From Chryseomonas sp014190935 (GTDB lineage Bacteria > Pseudomonadota > Gammaproteobacteria > Pseudomonadales > Pseudomonadaceae), in assembly GCF_014190935.1 (NCBI RefSeq), contig NZ_JACHVV010000003.1:186001-250000 (forward strand): DNA of 64,000 bases. The letters run 5' to 3'. The position numbers and the translations under genes are program-made. Numbering within the stretch: the stretch's first letter is position 1; each line of letters starts with the position of its first letter. The notes below the pieces were generated by a model, which did no database searches, was not told the DNA's origin, and saw only the letters and a list, made by a program, of their open reading frames with translations. Of the stretch, positions 53,285 to 63,803 are shown one piece after another.

Positions 53285-54454
53285 ATGAATTCCTCGTCTC
53301 CGCCCATGCCCTGGGCCATCTATTTCGCAGTGCTGGGCAGCGTCATCAGCGTCGGCCTGGCCATCGGCCTGTCGATGCCACTGGTCTCGCTGCGACTGGA
53401 GGGCTGGGGCTATGGCAGTTTCGCCATCGGCGTCATGGCTGCCTCGCCGGCCCTCGGCATCCTCACCGGTGCCAGTCTCGCCGGGCGCCTGGCGGCGCGG
53501 ATCGGCACGCCCCGGCTGATGCGGCTTTGCCTGATGAGCGGCGCCGCCTCGCTGATCCTGCTGTCGCTGCTGCCCAGCTATCCGCTGTGGCTGCTCCTGC
53601 GCCTGGCCCTGGGCGCCATCCTCACCCTGGTCTTCGTGCTCGGCGAAAGCTGGATGAACCAGGTCATCACCGATCGCTGGCGCGGCCGCCTGGTGGCGCT
53701 CTATGGCAGCAGCTATGCCCTGAGCCAGTTGGCCGGTCCACTGCTGCTGGGGGTGCTGGGGACCGAAGGCGACCAGGGCTTCTGGCTCGGCGCCCTGCTC
53801 ATGCTCGGCGGCGCCACCCTGCTGCTCGGCCGCCAGGGTGCCCCGGCCGCCGGCGGCCACACCGCGGCCTGGCGAGCGCTGCTGGACTTCTGCCGCGGCG
53901 CCCCGGCCATCGCCTGGGCGGTGGCGCTGTTCGCCTGCTTCGAGGCGATGATCCTCACTCTGCTGCCGGTCTATGCCCTCAACCAGGGCTTCGGCCAGCA
54001 ACTGGCCCTGTACATGGTCAGCGCCGTGGTGGTGGGCGATGCCCTGCTGCAGCTGCCGCTGGGTCTGCTCGCCGACCGCCTCTCGCGCCAGGGGCTGTTC
54101 CTCGGCTGCACCCTGGGCCTGCTGGCGGTGAGCCTGGCCCTGCCGCTGCTGCTGCACACCCCTGGTGTCTGGCCGCTGCTGGTGCTGTTCGGCGCCACCG
54201 CCGGCGGCCTCTTCACCCTGGCGCTGATCCTGGTCGGCGAACGCTATCGCGACGCCGAACTGGTCAGCGCCAATGCCTGCATCGCCCAGCTCTGGGGGCT
54301 CGGCTGCCTGGTCGGTCCGCTGGTCACCGGCGCCGCCAGCCAGTGGCTCACCGGTCACGCCCTGCCGCTGCTGATGGCAGCCGGCGCCGCGGTATTGCTG
54401 GTGATCGTCGGCCGCCGCGGCAGCGCGCCGGCGACGGTCGCCGAGGCGACCTGA
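53285..54454 (+). CDS. MFS transporter
   Basis: 389 residues, twelve membrane helices. The YcaD-like signature includes AASPALGILTGASLAGRLAARIG and LGESWMNQVITDRWRGRLVALYGSSYALSQLAGPLLLG (helix 4-5). No substrate can be assigned; the group is often annotated as sugar or drug transport. It is convergent with the metQ operon, with a shared terminator between. The start ATG 53285 has no good Shine-Dalgarno, so a short shift is possible. Confidence 0.85.
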   Translation: MNSSSPPMPWAIYFAVLGSVISVGLAIGLSMPLVSLRLEGWGYGSFAIGVMAASPALGILTGASLAGRLAARIGTPRLMRLCLMSGAASLILLSLLPSYPLWLLLRLALGAILTLVFVLGESWMNQVITDRWRGRLVALYGSSYALSQLAGPLLLGVLGTEGDQGFWLGALLMLGGATLLLGRQGAPAAGGHTAAWRALLDFCRGAPAIAWAVALFACFEAMILTLLPVYALNQGFGQQLALYMVSAVVVGDALLQLPLGLLADRLSRQGLFLGCTLGLLAVSLALPLLLHTPGVWPLLVLFGATAGGLFTLALILVGERYRDAELVSANACIAQLWGLGCLVGPLVTGAASQWLTGHALPLLMAAGAAVLLVIVGRRGSAPATVAEAT

Positions 54455-54464
54455 GCGGGCCATG

Positions 54465-54492
54465 AAAAACGCCGGCACTAGGCCGGCGTCTT
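54465..54492. terminator. Bidirectional Rho-independent terminator
   Basis: AAAAACGCCGGC-ACTA-GGCCGGCGTCTT. On the minus strand the T run follows the stem, ending the met operon; it also follows the MFS gene on the plus strand. Confidence 0.85.
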
Positions 54493-54508
54493 GTGTCTCG
54501 GGCAGCGC

Positions 54509-55285
54509 TTAGAACGCCGGTACCACGGCGCCCTTATACTTCTCTTCGATGAACTGTTTCACCGCCGGGGTGTTCAACGCCTTGGCTAGCTTCTGCACGG
54601 CATCGCTGTCCTTGTTGTCCGGACGGGCGACCAGGATGTTGGCATAGGGCGATTCCTTGCCTTCCAGCAGCAGGGCGTCCTGGGTCGGGTTGAGCTTGGC
54701 TTCCAGGGCGTAGTTGGTGTTGATCAGCGCCAGGTCGACCTGATTCAGCACGCGCGGCAGGGTCGCGGCTTCCAGCTCCTTGAACTTGAGCTGCTTGGGA
54801 TTCTCGGCGATGTCCTTGGGCGTGGCGAGGATGTTGGCGCTGTCCTTGAGCTTGATCAGGCCGGCCTTTTCCAGCAGCAGCAGGGCGCGGCCGCCATTGG
54901 TGGCATCGCTGGGGATGGCCACGACGGCGCCTTCGCGGACTTCGTCGAGCTTCTTGATCTTCTGCGAGTAGATGCCGAAGGGCTCGACGTGCACCTGGGC
55001 GACGGTCACCAGGTCGGTGCCACGGCTCTTGTTGAATTCATCCAGGTAGGGCTGGTGCTGGAAGAAATTGGCGTCCAGGCGCTTCTGGGCCACCTGCAGG
55101 TTGGGCTGCACGTAGTCGGTGAAGACCTTGATCTGCAGGTCCACCCCTTCCTTGGCCAGCTGAGGTTTGACGAATTCGAGAATCTCGGCGTGGGGCACCG
55201 GGGTGGCGGCGACGCTGAGGGTCTCGGCGGCGTGGGCGGTCAGACTGGCGGCCAGCAGGGCGGCGGTGGCGAGCAATTTCTTCAT
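54509..55285 (-). CDS. metQ: MetQ-family methionine-binding protein (second copy)
   Basis: 258 residues. Signal MKKLLATAALLAASLTAHA with no lipobox cysteine, so soluble and periplasmic. Body is the NlpA/MetQ family (ATPVPHAEILEFVKPQLAKEG, VHVEPFGIYSQKIK, LEAATLPRVLNQVDLALIN). It binds methionine and delivers it to MetNI. It follows another MetQ gene after 68 bases; the two share long identical blocks but differ at many positions, so this is a tandem duplication and not an assembly repeat. A terminator ends the operon after it. Confidence 0.93.
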   Translation of the reverse strand: MKKLLATAALLAASLTAHAAETLSVAATPVPHAEILEFVKPQLAKEGVDLQIKVFTDYVQPNLQVAQKRLDANFFQHQPYLDEFNKSRGTDLVTVAQVHVEPFGIYSQKIKKLDEVREGAVVAIPSDATNGGRALLLLEKAGLIKLKDSANILATPKDIAENPKQLKFKELEAATLPRVLNQVDLALINTNYALEAKLNPTQDALLLEGKESPYANILVARPDNKDSDAVQKLAKALNTPAVKQFIEEKYKGAVVPAF

Positions 55286-55353
55286 GGCAGTTTCCTAAAG
55301 CGGGGTGGAACCGTCGGCGCCTCTGCGGGCGTCGACGGCGGTGGAGCTGCGGC

Positions 55354-56142
55354 TCAGAACGCGGGAACGACGGCGCCCTGGTACTTCTTCTCGATGAATT
55401 GCTTCACCTCGGGGGTGGTCAGGGCCTTGGCCAGCTTCTGGATGGCCGGGTCGTTGGCCTTGTCGGCGCGGGTGTAGAGCAGGTTGGCGTAGGGCGACTC
55501 GCCGCTCTCGATGAAGAGGGCGTCCTTGGTCGGCACCAGCTTGGCTTCCAGGGCGTAGTTGGCGTTGATCAGCGCCAGGTCGACCTGGTTCAGCACGCGC
55601 GGCAGGGTCGCGGCTTCCAGCTCCTTGAACTTCAGGTGCTTGGGATTCTCGACGATGTCACGCGGGGTGGCGGTGACGTTGCTCGGATCCTTGAGGGTGA
55701 TCAGGCCCTGCTTGGCGATCAGCAGCAGCGCGCGACCGGAGTTGCTCGGATCGTTGGGGATGGCCACGGTGGCGCCGTCCTTGAGCTCCTTGATGTCCTT
55801 GATCTTCTGCGAATAGGCACCGAAGGGCTCGACGTGCACCGCCACCACCGGCACCTGGTCGCTGCTCGGGTTGCTCTTCTTGTAGCTGGCGTAATAGGGC
55901 TTGGTCTGGAAGTAGTTGGCATCCACCTGCTTCTGATCGGTCTGGCGATCGGGCTGGATGTAGTCGGTGAAGACCTTGATCTTCAGGTCCACGCCTTCCT
56001 TGGCCAGCTGCGGCTTGATGAATTCCAGGATCTCCGCATGGGGAACCGGATTGACCGCGACGGTCAGGGTCTCGGCGGCCTGGGCGGCGGTGGCGACACC
56101 CAGGCCGAAGGCCAGGGACAGCAGGGTACGTTTCAGCGACAT
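55354..56142 (-). CDS. metQ: MetQ-family methionine-binding protein (first copy)
   Basis: 262 residues. Signal MSLKRTLLSLAFGLGVATAAQA without a lipobox cysteine. NlpA/MetQ fold, closely related to the following copy (identical LEAATLPRVLNQVDLALIN, HAEILEF). It comes 44 bases after metI. The two paralogs may differ in ligand preference (for instance L- and D-methionine or sulfoxides); that is inference. The start ATG at 56142 is used because a much longer in-frame stretch upstream is the antisense of metI coding. Confidence 0.93.
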   Translation of the reverse strand: MSLKRTLLSLAFGLGVATAAQAAETLTVAVNPVPHAEILEFIKPQLAKEGVDLKIKVFTDYIQPDRQTDQKQVDANYFQTKPYYASYKKSNPSSDQVPVVAVHVEPFGAYSQKIKDIKELKDGATVAIPNDPSNSGRALLLIAKQGLITLKDPSNVTATPRDIVENPKHLKFKELEAATLPRVLNQVDLALINANYALEAKLVPTKDALFIESGESPYANLLYTRADKANDPAIQKLAKALTTPEVKQFIEKKYQGAVVPAF

Positions 56143-56186
56143 CTGGATTTTCCTTGTGCAAAACCTTCGAGTGGATGAAGCCTGAA

Positions 56187-56852
56187 TCAACGACGACTGA
56201 AATGGGCGACGAGGCGATCGCCGACCATCTGCAGTACCTGGACCAGCACCAGCAGCAAGAGCACCGTGACCACCATGACGTCGGTCTGGAAGCGCTGGTA
56301 GCCGAAACGGATGGCCAGATCGCCGAGGCCGCCGCCGCCGATCACCCCGGCCATGGCGGTGTAGGACACCAGGGCGATGGCGGTGACGGTGGTGGCCGCG
56401 ATCAGCCCGGGCAGGGCCTCGGGCAACAGGGTGCGGGTGACGATCTGCCAGAGACTGGCGCCCATGGCCTGGGTCGCCTCGATGATGCCGCGGTCGACCT
56501 CGCGTAGGGCGGTCTCCACCAGCCGGGCGAAGAAGGGCGCGGCGCCCACCACCAGCGGCGGGATGGCGCCCTCGACGCCCAGGGAGGTGCCGATCAGCCA
56601 GACCGTGATGGGGATCATCAGGATCAGCAGGATGATGAAGGGCACCGAGCGCAGCACGTTGACCACGAAGGAGAGGATGCCGTAGACCAGCGGCTGCTCC
56701 AGCAGCTGGCGGCGGCTGGTGAGAAACAGCAGCACGCCCAGCGGCAGCCCGAGGATCAGGGTGAAGAGCATGGACCAGCCAAGCATGGCCAGGGTGTCCT
56801 GGGTCGCCTGCCAGATCTCGGCCCAGTCGATGTTGCTGAAGAGTTCGTCCAT
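56187..56852 (-). CDS. metI: Methionine ABC transporter permease
   Basis: 221 residues with five to six membrane helices. The ABC permease EAA-like loop is in ALREVDRGIIEATQAMGASLWQIVTRTLLPEALPGL. Family MetI (D/L-methionine importer). The start shares one base with the metN stop (TGATG), implying coupling. Confidence 0.95.
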   Translation of the reverse strand: MDELFSNIDWAEIWQATQDTLAMLGWSMLFTLILGLPLGVLLFLTSRRQLLEQPLVYGILSFVVNVLRSVPFIILLILMIPITVWLIGTSLGVEGAIPPLVVGAAPFFARLVETALREVDRGIIEATQAMGASLWQIVTRTLLPEALPGLIAATTVTAIALVSYTAMAGVIGGGGLGDLAIRFGYQRFQTDVMVVTVLLLLVLVQVLQMVGDRLVAHFSRR

Positions 56853-57859
56853 CAGCGCAGGACCTCCACGGTGACGTCGGCGGCCTGGAAGCGAGCCAGG
56901 GCGGCATCCAGGTCACCGCCCACCAGGGCGATGGTGAGCTGGCCATAGGGCTCGTCCCGGATGCGGTCGATGCGACCGCCGAGAATGCTGTAGTCCACAC
57001 CGGTCTCCCGGGCGACGTGGCCCAGCAGCGGTGCATAGGTGGCTTCGCCGCGGAATGTCAGACGCAGGATGCGGCCTTCGACATGGGCATAGGCGGCGGC
57101 CAGGTCGGCTTCGTCCTGGTGCTCGGCCTCGAACACGAAGCGGCGGGTGGTGGGGTGCTGCGGGTGCAGGAAGACATCGGCGACGGTGCCCTGCTCCACC
57201 ACGGCGCCGCCATCAAGCACGGCGACGCGATCGCAGACGCGGCGGATCACGTCCATCTCGTGGGTGATCAGCACGATGGTCAGGCCCAGCTCGCGATTGA
57301 GCTCGGCGAGCAGCTGCAGCACCTGGGCGGTGGTCTGGGGATCGAGGGCGCTGGTGGCCTCGTCGCAGAGCAGGATCTTCGGCTCGGTGGCCAGAGCGCG
57401 GGCGATGCCGACGCGCTGCTTCTGACCGCCGGAGAGTTGCGCCGGATACTTGCGCGCCTGGTCGGACAGGCCGACCCGCGCCAGCAGTTCCTCGACGCGC
57501 TGGGCGATCTGCGCCCGCGAGCGGCCGCCGGCCAGTTCCAGCGGCAGGGCCACATTGGCCGCCACGGTCTTGGACGAAAGCAGGTTGAAGTGCTGGAAGA
57601 TCATGCCGATGCGGCGGCGGAAATCGCGCAGCTCGGTCGAGCCCAGGGTGGTGACCTCGGCGCCATCGACCTGCAGGCGGCCGCCAGTGGGAGCTTCGAG
57701 GCGATTGATCAGGCGCAGCAGGGTGCTCTTGCCGGCACCCGAATGGCCGATCAGGCCGAAGATCTCGCCGGCTTCGATCCTCAGGTCGACCGGCTGGAGC
57801 GCCGCGACCTCGCGACCGCGCGTGCGGTACGTCTTGTGGACAGCGTGGAATTCGATCAA
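56852..57859 (-). CDS. metN: Methionine ABC transporter ATPase
   Basis: 335 residues when started at the TTG complementary to 57857-57859, giving MIEFHAVHKTYR, the same N-terminus and length as P. aeruginosa MetN; AAGG lies 11 bases upstream. A TTG ten codons earlier is the other choice. Walker A GHSGAGKST, signature LSGGQKQRVG, Walker B ILLCDEATSALDPQ and H-loop LITHEMDVI are intact; the C-terminal C2 (ACT-like) domain that senses intracellular methionine starts around 265. First gene of metNIQQ. Confidence 0.94.
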   Translation of the reverse strand: MIEFHAVHKTYRTRGREVAALQPVDLRIEAGEIFGLIGHSGAGKSTLLRLINRLEAPTGGRLQVDGAEVTTLGSTELRDFRRRIGMIFQHFNLLSSKTVAANVALPLELAGGRSRAQIAQRVEELLARVGLSDQARKYPAQLSGGQKQRVGIARALATEPKILLCDEATSALDPQTTAQVLQLLAELNRELGLTIVLITHEMDVIRRVCDRVAVLDGGAVVEQGTVADVFLHPQHPTTRRFVFEAEHQDEADLAAAYAHVEGRILRLTFRGEATYAPLLGHVARETGVDYSILGGRIDRIRDEPYGQLTIALVGGDLDAALARFQAADVTVEVLR

Positions 57860-58142
57860 TGGAAAAACCTTGTGGGTATCGTCAGACAACTGGAGGGTGA
57901 TCCAGCCGCGCAGTTTAACGCGCGCGCTTATATCTGCTTAGCACTTGTTGTCGGGTATTAAGCCAATAAAGGCATATGGCCAGTCCCGCGCCGGGACTTC
58001 CCTGGGGGACAGCCCGTCGCTTCGCATCAGCCAAGCGGAACACCGGCTCTGGGCTGCGAGTCACTAGAAGACTGCCTGAATTTGCCCCACATTCCGTAGG
58101 GGACGCAAAGAGCGCCCTCCAGGCGCCTGATGAGGACTTTCC

Positions 58143-60272
<2,130 letters not shown>

Positions 60273-60284
60273 TCACACGGGCAT

Positions 60285-60320
60285 AAAAAAGCCGACCGTC
60301 GCGAGACGGTCGGCTTTTTT
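60285..60320 (+). terminator. Rho-independent terminator of katE
   Basis: AAAAAAGCCGACCGTC-GCGA-GACGGTCGGCTTTTTT, a perfect stem 13 bases past the stop. Works in both directions. Confidence 0.95.
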
Positions 60321-60364
60321 CGTTTGGAGCCGTCGCACTCCTCCGACGCGGCCGCGATGGCTCC

Positions 60365-60459
60365 GTAGGTTGGGCTGAGACGGCTCCATCGTCGAAGCCC
60401 AACAGGCCGAGCCATCAGCGCTTTGTTGTTGGGCTTCGCTACGCTCAACCCAACCTACG
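60365..60459 (-). repeat. Repeat module A, copy 3
   Basis: Starts GTAGGTTGGGCTGAGACGG and ends GCTCAACCCAACCTACG; the asymmetric arms show it is reversed relative to copies 1 and 2. Forms a tandem pair with copy 4. Confidence 0.85.
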
Positions 60460-60504
60460 GCCACCCACCGCCTCGGCAAGCCACCGCTGCAACCGTGATG
60501 CCCC

Positions 60505-60600
60505 GTAGGTTGGGTTGAGACGGCTCCATCGTCGAAGCCCAACAGGCCGAGCCATCAGGGCTCCCTGTCGTTGGGCTTCGCTGCGCTCAACCCAACCTAC
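60505..60600 (-). repeat. Repeat module A, copy 4
   Basis: GTAGGTTGGGTTGAGACGG ... GCTCAACCCAACCTAC, same direction as copy 3, 45 bases after it. Its outer arms are fully complementary. It ends 16 bases from the ridA stop codon. Confidence 0.85.
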
Positions 60601-60616
60601 GGATTCTGCGCCGGGA

Positions 60617-60997
60617 TCAACCCAGCACCAGCACTCCGTCCATTTCCACCTGGGAGCCCTTCGGCAGGGCTGCCACGCCGATGGCGGCGCGCGCGGGATA
60701 GGGCTGCTGGAAGTAGCGACCCATGATCTCGTTGACGGTGGCGAAGTGGGCAAGGTCGATCAGAAAGATGTTCAGCTTGACGATGTCGGCCAGCGAACCG
60801 CCCGCGGCTTCGGCGACGGACTTGAGGTTTTCGAAGACCTGGACCACCTGGGCCTCGAAGCCGTCCACCAGCTCCATGCTGGTCGGGTTGAGCGGGATCT
60901 GCCCGGAGAGATAGACGGTGTCACCGACCTTGATCGCCTGGGAATAGGTGCCAATGGCGGCGGGCGCCTTGTCGGTGTGGATCACTTGCTTGCTCAT
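60617..60997 (-). CDS. ridA: RidA enamine/imine deaminase
   Basis: 126 residues, Rid family. MSKQVIHTDKAPAAIGTYSQAIKVGDTVYLSGQIPLNP is diagnostic, as is the C-terminal RAAIGVAALPKGSQVEMDGV with the catalytic Arg. It hydrolyses 2-aminoacrylate and similar intermediates from PLP enzymes such as threonine dehydratase. The start ATG at 60997 has AGGAG at 6 bases. It normally follows spoT closely; here a 163-base MITE-like element lies between. Confidence 0.95.
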   Translation of the reverse strand: MSKQVIHTDKAPAAIGTYSQAIKVGDTVYLSGQIPLNPTSMELVDGFEAQVVQVFENLKSVAEAAGGSLADIVKLNIFLIDLAHFATVNEIMGRYFQQPYPARAAIGVAALPKGSQVEMDGVLVLG

Positions 60998-61055
60998 GGG
61001 TCGCTCCTGTGCGGGAAAGGCCCGATTCTGCAAGCCGGTGGCGATCCGCTGCAAC

Positions 61056-61218
61056 CTCAGAACCTGTTCACGATCGCGCGAGCTAGAGACAAACAAGGCG
61101 AAAATGCCTGAGGAAGCGGAGTTTACGAGTGGTAATAAGCATTCCGACCGGGCTGGCGACCCAGGGCATTTTCAACGCCGTCTGGCCGACGCGCAGCAGA
61201 TCGTGAGCAGGTTCTCAG
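61056..61218. mobile_element. MITE-like element between spoT and ridA
   Basis: A 163-base segment bounded by 20-base inverted ends: CTCAGAACCTGTTCACGATC at 61056 and GATCGTGAGCAGGTTCTCAG ending 61218 (two mismatches). The interior (AAACAAGGCGAAAATGCC; GGCATTTTCAACGCCGTCTGG) is itself partly palindromic. It has no coding capacity. The right end overlaps the spoT stop codon (61215-61217). The sequence type recalls a non-autonomous repeat common in pseudomonads; I know no name for certain. Confidence 0.7.
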
Positions 61219-63374
61219 CTGCGAACCCGAGTAATACCGGCCACGCCCTTGAGCGTCCGCAGCTTCTTGATCACCCGCGCCAGGTGCACGCGATCGCGCA
61301 CGCTGACCACCAGCTGGACCACGCTGACCCGGCCGTCGCGCTCGTTCATGCCGATCTTCTCGACGTTGGCGTCCGCGGCGGTGACGTTGTTGGCCAGCAT
61401 GGCGATCAGGCCACGCTGGTGCTCCAGCTGGACACGCAACTCGACGCTGAATTCGCCGGTGACGTCCTTGGCCCAGTTGAGCACGATGCACTTTTCGCTG
61501 TTGTGCCGGAATTCGGCGATGTTCCGACAGTTTTCCAGGTGGATCACCATGCCCTTACCGGCTGACAGGTGGCCGATGATGGGGTCACCCGGAATCGGCG
61601 TGCAGCACTTGGCGTAGCTGATCACCAGGCCTTCGGAACCGCGGATGGCCAGCGGCCCCTGCGGCGTGGTGCCGGGCTGCGGCTCCAGCGGCTCTTCCTG
61701 CTCGCTGCCGGACACCAGGCGCCGCGCCACTACGTAGGCCATGCGATTGCCCAGGCCGATCTCTTCGAGCAGGTCTTCCAGCACCACGCCCTTGTACTCG
61801 CCCAGTACCGAGAGGATGCGCATCGGCGAGATCTTCGACAGCTGGGTGCCGAAGCCGGACAGCGCCTTGTTCAGCAGGCGCTCGCCAAGGCTGATGGACT
61901 CGGAACGACGCTGCTGCTTGAGCGCGTGGCGGATGTTGGTGCGCGCCTTGCCGGTGACCACGAAGTTGAGCCAGGCCGGATTGGGCCGGGCGCCGGGCGC
62001 GGTGACGATCTCCACCGTCTCGCCGCTGCCCAGCGGCTGCGACAGCGGCGCCAGGCGACGATTGATGCGGCAGGCGATGCAGCTGTTGCCCACGTCGGTG
62101 TGCACCGCATAGGCGAAGTCCACGGCCGTGGAGCCCTTGGGCAGCTCCATGATGCGACCCTTGGGGGTGAAGACGTAAACCTCGTCGGGGAAGAGGTCGA
62201 TCTTCACGTTCTCGATGAATTCCAGGGAGTTGCCCGCGCGCTGCTGCAACTCGAGAATGCCCTTCACCCACTGGCGGGCGCGCAGGTGGCTGGCGCGCGG
62301 CTCGTCGCCGCCGGCCTTGTACAGACCATGGGCGGCGATGCCGTTGTTGGCCATCTCTTCCATCTCGCGGGTGCGGATCTGGATCTCGATGGGCACGCCG
62401 TGCATGCCGAACAGGGTGGTGTGCAGGGACTGGTAGCCGTTGGCCTTGGGGATGGCGATGTAGTCCTTGAAGCGCCCCGGGAACGGCTTGTAGAGATTGT
62501 GCACCGCGCCGAGCACCCGGTAGCAGGTGTCGACCTTGTCGACGATGATGCGGAAGCCGTAGACGTCCATGATCTCGTTGAACGACTTACGCTTGCCGCG
62601 CATCTTCTGGTAGATGCTGTGCAGGTGCTTTTCGCGCCCGACCACCTCGCCGTCCAGGCCATCACGGGCCAGGCAGTTGGCCAGGGATTCCTGGATCTTG
62701 CCGAGGATCTCGCGGCGATTGCCCCGCGCGGTCTTGACCGCCCGCTGGATGCGTTCGGCGCGCATCGGGTGCATGGCGCGGAAACCCAGGTCCTCGAATT
62801 CCACGTAGAAATCGTGCATGCCCAGCCGGTTGGCGATGGGCGCGTAGATTTCCAGGGTTTCCTTGGCGATGCGCCGGCTCTTGTCCGGCGGCATGGCGTC
62901 CAGGGTGCGCATGTTGTGCAGCCGGTCGGCCAGCTTGACCAGGATGACGCGGATGTCCTTGGACATCGCCATGGTCATCTTCTGGAAGTTCTCCGCCTGG
63001 GCCTCGGCCTTGGTCTCGAACTTCATCTGGGTCAGCTTGCTGACCCCGTCCACCAGCTCCGCCACCGTTTCGCCGAACTGGGCGACCAGGGCTTCCTTGG
63101 CGATGCCGGTGTCCTCGATCACGTCGTGCAGCATGGCCGCCATCAGGCTCTGATGGTCCATGTGCATGTCGGCGAGGATGTTGGCGACGGCCAGCGGATG
63201 GGTGACATAGGGCTCGCCGCTGCGGCGGCGCTGCCCATCGTGAGCCTGCTCGGCGTAGTAGTAGGCCCGCCTGACCAGGTTGACCTGGTCGGGGGTCAGG
63301 TAGTCCGCCAGACGCTCGGCCAGCAGATCGATGCCGGTCGGGCGGACGTCACCATACGCAGGCTCGGCGGCCAT
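61215..63374 (-). CDS. spoT: SpoT, bifunctional (p)ppGpp synthetase/hydrolase
   Basis: 719 residues. HD hydrolase with His59 in VTHPL and H83-D84...E87-D88 (MLHDVIEDTG), then the RelA/SpoT synthetase domain (RFKDYIAIPKANGYQSLHTTLFG, about 300-330), TGS (about 400-460), a helical domain, a CCxxPxxGD-type segment (YAKCCTPIPGDPI) and a C-terminal ACT domain (RDRVHLARVIKKLRTLKGVAGI). It controls (p)ppGpp level. The protein is slightly longer at its N-terminus than the PAO1 form. It begins three bases after rpoZ. The TGA lies in the end of a MITE-like element. Confidence 0.96.
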   Translation of the reverse strand: MAAEPAYGDVRPTGIDLLAERLADYLTPDQVNLVRRAYYYAEQAHDGQRRRSGEPYVTHPLAVANILADMHMDHQSLMAAMLHDVIEDTGIAKEALVAQFGETVAELVDGVSKLTQMKFETKAEAQAENFQKMTMAMSKDIRVILVKLADRLHNMRTLDAMPPDKSRRIAKETLEIYAPIANRLGMHDFYVEFEDLGFRAMHPMRAERIQRAVKTARGNRREILGKIQESLANCLARDGLDGEVVGREKHLHSIYQKMRGKRKSFNEIMDVYGFRIIVDKVDTCYRVLGAVHNLYKPFPGRFKDYIAIPKANGYQSLHTTLFGMHGVPIEIQIRTREMEEMANNGIAAHGLYKAGGDEPRASHLRARQWVKGILELQQRAGNSLEFIENVKIDLFPDEVYVFTPKGRIMELPKGSTAVDFAYAVHTDVGNSCIACRINRRLAPLSQPLGSGETVEIVTAPGARPNPAWLNFVVTGKARTNIRHALKQQRRSESISLGERLLNKALSGFGTQLSKISPMRILSVLGEYKGVVLEDLLEEIGLGNRMAYVVARRLVSGSEQEEPLEPQPGTTPQGPLAIRGSEGLVISYAKCCTPIPGDPIIGHLSAGKGMVIHLENCRNIAEFRHNSEKCIVLNWAKDVTGEFSVELRVQLEHQRGLIAMLANNVTAADANVEKIGMNERDGRVSVVQLVVSVRDRVHLARVIKKLRTLKGVAGITRVRS

Positions 63375-63377
63375 GGC

Positions 63378-63650
63378 TTAGAGGGCCTCGCCGTCCGCTT
63401 CTTCGTTGACTTCGAAAGCGGCAAACAGCGGCTCTTCTTCGACGATGTCGTCCAGACGGATGACTTCCTCGTCGACCAGGCCTTCGGCGATCTCGCGCAG
63501 GGCGACGACGGTGGGCTTGTCGTTGTCCCACGGTACCTTGGGCTCCTTGCCGCCGGTGGCCAGCTGGCGCGAGCGCTTGGTGGCGAGCATGACCAGCTCG
63601 AATCGGTTGTCTACGTTGTCCAGGCAGTCTTCGACAGTAACGCGGGCCAT
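63378..63650 (-). CDS. rpoZ: RNA polymerase omega subunit
   Basis: 90 residues: MARVTVEDCLDNVDNRFELVMLATKRSRQLATGGKEP is diagnostic. Omega holds the beta' subunit and forms a ppGpp site in proteobacterial RNA polymerase, so its pairing with spoT is functionally apt. It is the first gene of rpoZ-spoT; usually gmk precedes it, but here the upstream gene is glcB. Confidence 0.97.
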   Translation of the reverse strand: MARVTVEDCLDNVDNRFELVMLATKRSRQLATGGKEPKVPWDNDKPTVVALREIAEGLVDEEVIRLDDIVEEEPLFAAFEVNEEADGEAL

Positions 63651-63803
63651 GGTCTTCCTCGTGGCGATGATGATCCCGGGAACGGGGGACCCGATAGTAT
63701 AAAAATTCGCCAGTGGCAAGGGAAGAGGCGGTGGTCGGAGGACCACCGGCACCTCACCTGGGGAAGCGGCTCCCGCCCGCGGCGGACGGGAGCCCTGGCC
63801 GGA

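Larger units (their letters stand above)
60273..60616. other. Gene-free stretch with terminator and two module-A repeats
   Basis: 344 bases between the convergent katE and ridA genes: the katE terminator (60285-60320) and two module-A repeats (60365-60459, 60505-60600), both inverted relative to copies 1 and 2. No gene. Confidence 0.8.

Noticed and set aside
54509..56142. Possible assembly duplication of metQ
   Set aside because: The two copies differ at many positions, in length and in signal peptide, so they are real paralogs.
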